This document shows positions 62,764 to 64,000 of a DNA stretch of 64,000 nt, piece by piece. The notes beneath the pieces were generated by a model. The model had not been told where the DNA came from. It saw only the letters and a program-made list of their open reading frames with translations, and did no database searches. The stretch covers positions 1 through 64,000 of the forward strand of contig CACJRM010000001.1 in the NCBI GenBank assembly GCA_902595805.1. The letters are read 5' to 3'. The stretch is from an uncultured Alphaproteobacteria bacterium (lineage in GTDB: Bacteria > Pseudomonadota > Alphaproteobacteria > HIMB59 > GCA-002718135). How positions within the stretch are numbered: the first letter of the stretch is position 1; the number at the start of each line of letters is the position of its first letter. The translations under genes were made by a program, and so were the position numbers.

Positions 62764-64000
62764 ATGAGAGTATTTGTAATTATTTTATTCTTTTTTTATT
62801 CACTTCATTTATTTGCTGAATTACCGAGTGGAAGTACAACGATATCAGGTGATGTTTCACTTACTACTGATGATCAGACGCTGACAATTCAACAGCAATC
62901 AGACCAAGCTATCATAGAATGGAATAGTTTTAACATTGGAGAAAATAATACAGTTACTTTTAATCAACCTTCTGCAGCTGCTAGTGCACTTAATAGAGTC
63001 ATTTCTGGCAATCCAACAACATTAGCTGGTGTACTAAATGCCAATGGTAAAGTTTTTGTTGTGAATGAAAACGGCGTCTATTTTACACCTACGTCAACAA
63101 TCAACGCTCATTCATTTGCTGCGTCCACGCTTGCTTTATCTAATGATGATTTTCTTAGTAATAAATTATTATTTAAATTAGACGATGTAGATAATATTTT
63201 TTCTTCAATCGTTCATAAAGGTTCTATTACTACTTTGGATGGAGGCTTTACTGCTCTCTTAGGTGGTGCCATTGATAGTGAAGGTACTATTAATGCTAAT
63301 CTTGGTAAAATTGGAATAGGGGCTGGAAAAGAAATTACGTTAGACTTGAGTGGTGATAAATTTTTACAAGTAAGCGTTCCATTGAGTGAAGCGATAACGT
63401 TACTCGATCAAAATGCTGAAGAATTAAATACCATTATCAATCATGCAGGAACATCAACGGGAAATAGAATTGACATTGATGTTGGTGCTGCCAAAAATGT
63501 TGTTCAGCGTGCTGTTAACATTCCCGGTAATCTTGTTGCAACTACGGCTTCACAACAAAACGGTGTCATTACTCTTGGAAGTGGAAGCGACATTGTTGTT
63601 GCAGGAAACTTAACAGCAAAAGAGGGTGGTAACATTAATGTAGAGGGAGACTTTTTATCTTTTGGTGGAGAAGTTAACGTATCTGGAACAAATGCAGGCG
63701 CAATAAATTTAAATAGTACTGGAGAAATTTCATTAGGTGGTAATTTAAATGCTTCTTCTACTAGTAATGATGGCGGTGATATAAATATTAAATCTGAGTA
63801 TAAAATTGTTCAAAGTTACGGCAGTGAAATTAATTCATCAGGAAATACCAATGGTGGTGATATTCTTTTATCCGCACCAAATATTATGTCTTCTGGTTCA
63901 GTTTCCGCAAAAGGAAACCAACAAGGTGGATATATTGACATAGAGTCAGCTGGATATATTCGTTTATTATCTTCTAAGATTGATGTTGCAGGCAATACCC
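62764..64000 (+). CDS. Two-partner-secretion (TpsA) filamentous hemagglutinin-type exoprotein, 3' partial
   Basis: The frame is open from ATG 62764 to the window end (412 codons). A signal peptide (MRVFVIILFFFYSLHLFA) is followed by the TPS domain: FNQPSAAASALNRVISGNPT, then NANGKVFVVNENGVYFTP and INAHSFAASTLAL, matching the N-x-N-G motif of filamentous hemagglutinin N-termini. After about residue 230, glycine/asparagine/serine-rich beta-helix repeats such as GGNINVEGDFLSFGGEVNVSG begin. It is expected to be exported through a TpsB pore, whose gene is not in view. Large surface adhesin or contact-dependent toxin are the alternatives. Confidence 0.9.
   Translation, partial: MRVFVIILFFFYSLHLFAELPSGSTTISGDVSLTTDDQTLTIQQQSDQAIIEWNSFNIGENNTVTFNQPSAAASALNRVISGNPTTLAGVLNANGKVFVVNENGVYFTPTSTINAHSFAASTLALSNDDFLSNKLLFKLDDVDNIFSSIVHKGSITTLDGGFTALLGGAIDSEGTINANLGKIGIGAGKEITLDLSGDKFLQVSVPLSEAITLLDQNAEELNTIINHAGTSTGNRIDIDVGAAKNVVQRAVNIPGNLVATTASQQNGVITLGSGSDIVVAGNLTAKEGGNINVEGDFLSFGGEVNVSGTNAGAINLNSTGEISLGGNLNASSTSNDGGDINIKSEYKIVQSYGSEINSSGNTNGGDILLSAPNIMSSGSVSAKGNQQGGYIDIESAGYIRLLSSKIDVAGNT

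Overview
The window is AT-rich, densely packed chromosomal DNA from what looks like a small-genome marine alphaproteobacterium. The evidence is the gene content: a ctaB-coxF-ctaG-ctaE-SURF1 oxidase operon, thrC followed by an M16 peptidase, ispH-thrB-rnhA, an F0 operon with separate b and b' subunits, a DUF6494 gene and glutamine-type riboswitches. A SAR11-like or AEGEAN-169/HIMB59-like lineage is my guess, but no rRNA or other phylogenetic marker settles it. I see no tRNA, rRNA, CRISPR array, insertion sequence or prophage.

Layout. 1-8666: tail of the aa3 cytochrome oxidase operon (ctaD truncated by the window edge, heme O synthase, CoxF-like microprotein, Cox11, subunit III, SURF1 with no ordinary start codon), running with overlapping genes into an M32 carboxypeptidase, threonine synthase and an M16 peptidase. 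8692-13900: secreted FG-GAP protein, DUF6494, Ogt-type methyltransferase, a GATase1 protein, then a sugar isomerase/epimerase and a Gfo/Idh/MocA dehydrogenase. 14006-17792: two ammonium transporter genes, each preceded by a nearly identical leader with two glutamine (glnA-type) aptamers in tandem, and each followed by a hairpin and a small gene. 17793-21666: YqgE, a DsbD-family protein, a peroxiredoxin and an SDR dehydrogenase.

21663-38811 is a catabolic island: a ribose-type sugar ABC transporter, a MocD/MocF/MocE-like membrane diiron oxygenase system (two oxygenase paralogues, ferredoxin reductase, Rieske ferredoxin) wrapped around a divergent PanB-like protein, a sterol-desaturase-family hydroxylase, an SMP-30 lactonase, an IlvD/EDD sugar-acid dehydratase, a GlcD-type oxidase, an Ldh_2 dehydrogenase, a serine hydrolase, an EamA exporter and a xylulokinase-like FGGY kinase. 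With the MocA- and MocC-like genes at 11687-13900, the window holds relatives of most components of the rhizobial rhizopine (O-methyl-inosamine) pathway. I infer oxidative demethylation and catabolism of a methylated sugar or cyclitol; the substrate cannot be read from sequence.

38832-47860 (minus strand) carries YceI, rnhA, thrB, ispH, the F0 genes, a short SMC, a DsbA-like protein and a DciA-like protein. 47900-60687 starts with mutY and then holds a purine supercluster: purQ, a PurS-PurL fusion, purM, purN, purF, purD, purC, purK, purE and an IMP dehydrogenase without CBS domains. The right end has a GNAT-like protein, a MATE transporter and the start of a two-partner-secretion adhesin that runs off the window. 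The strongest leads are the tandem riboswitch/amt modules and the Moc-like demethylase island.
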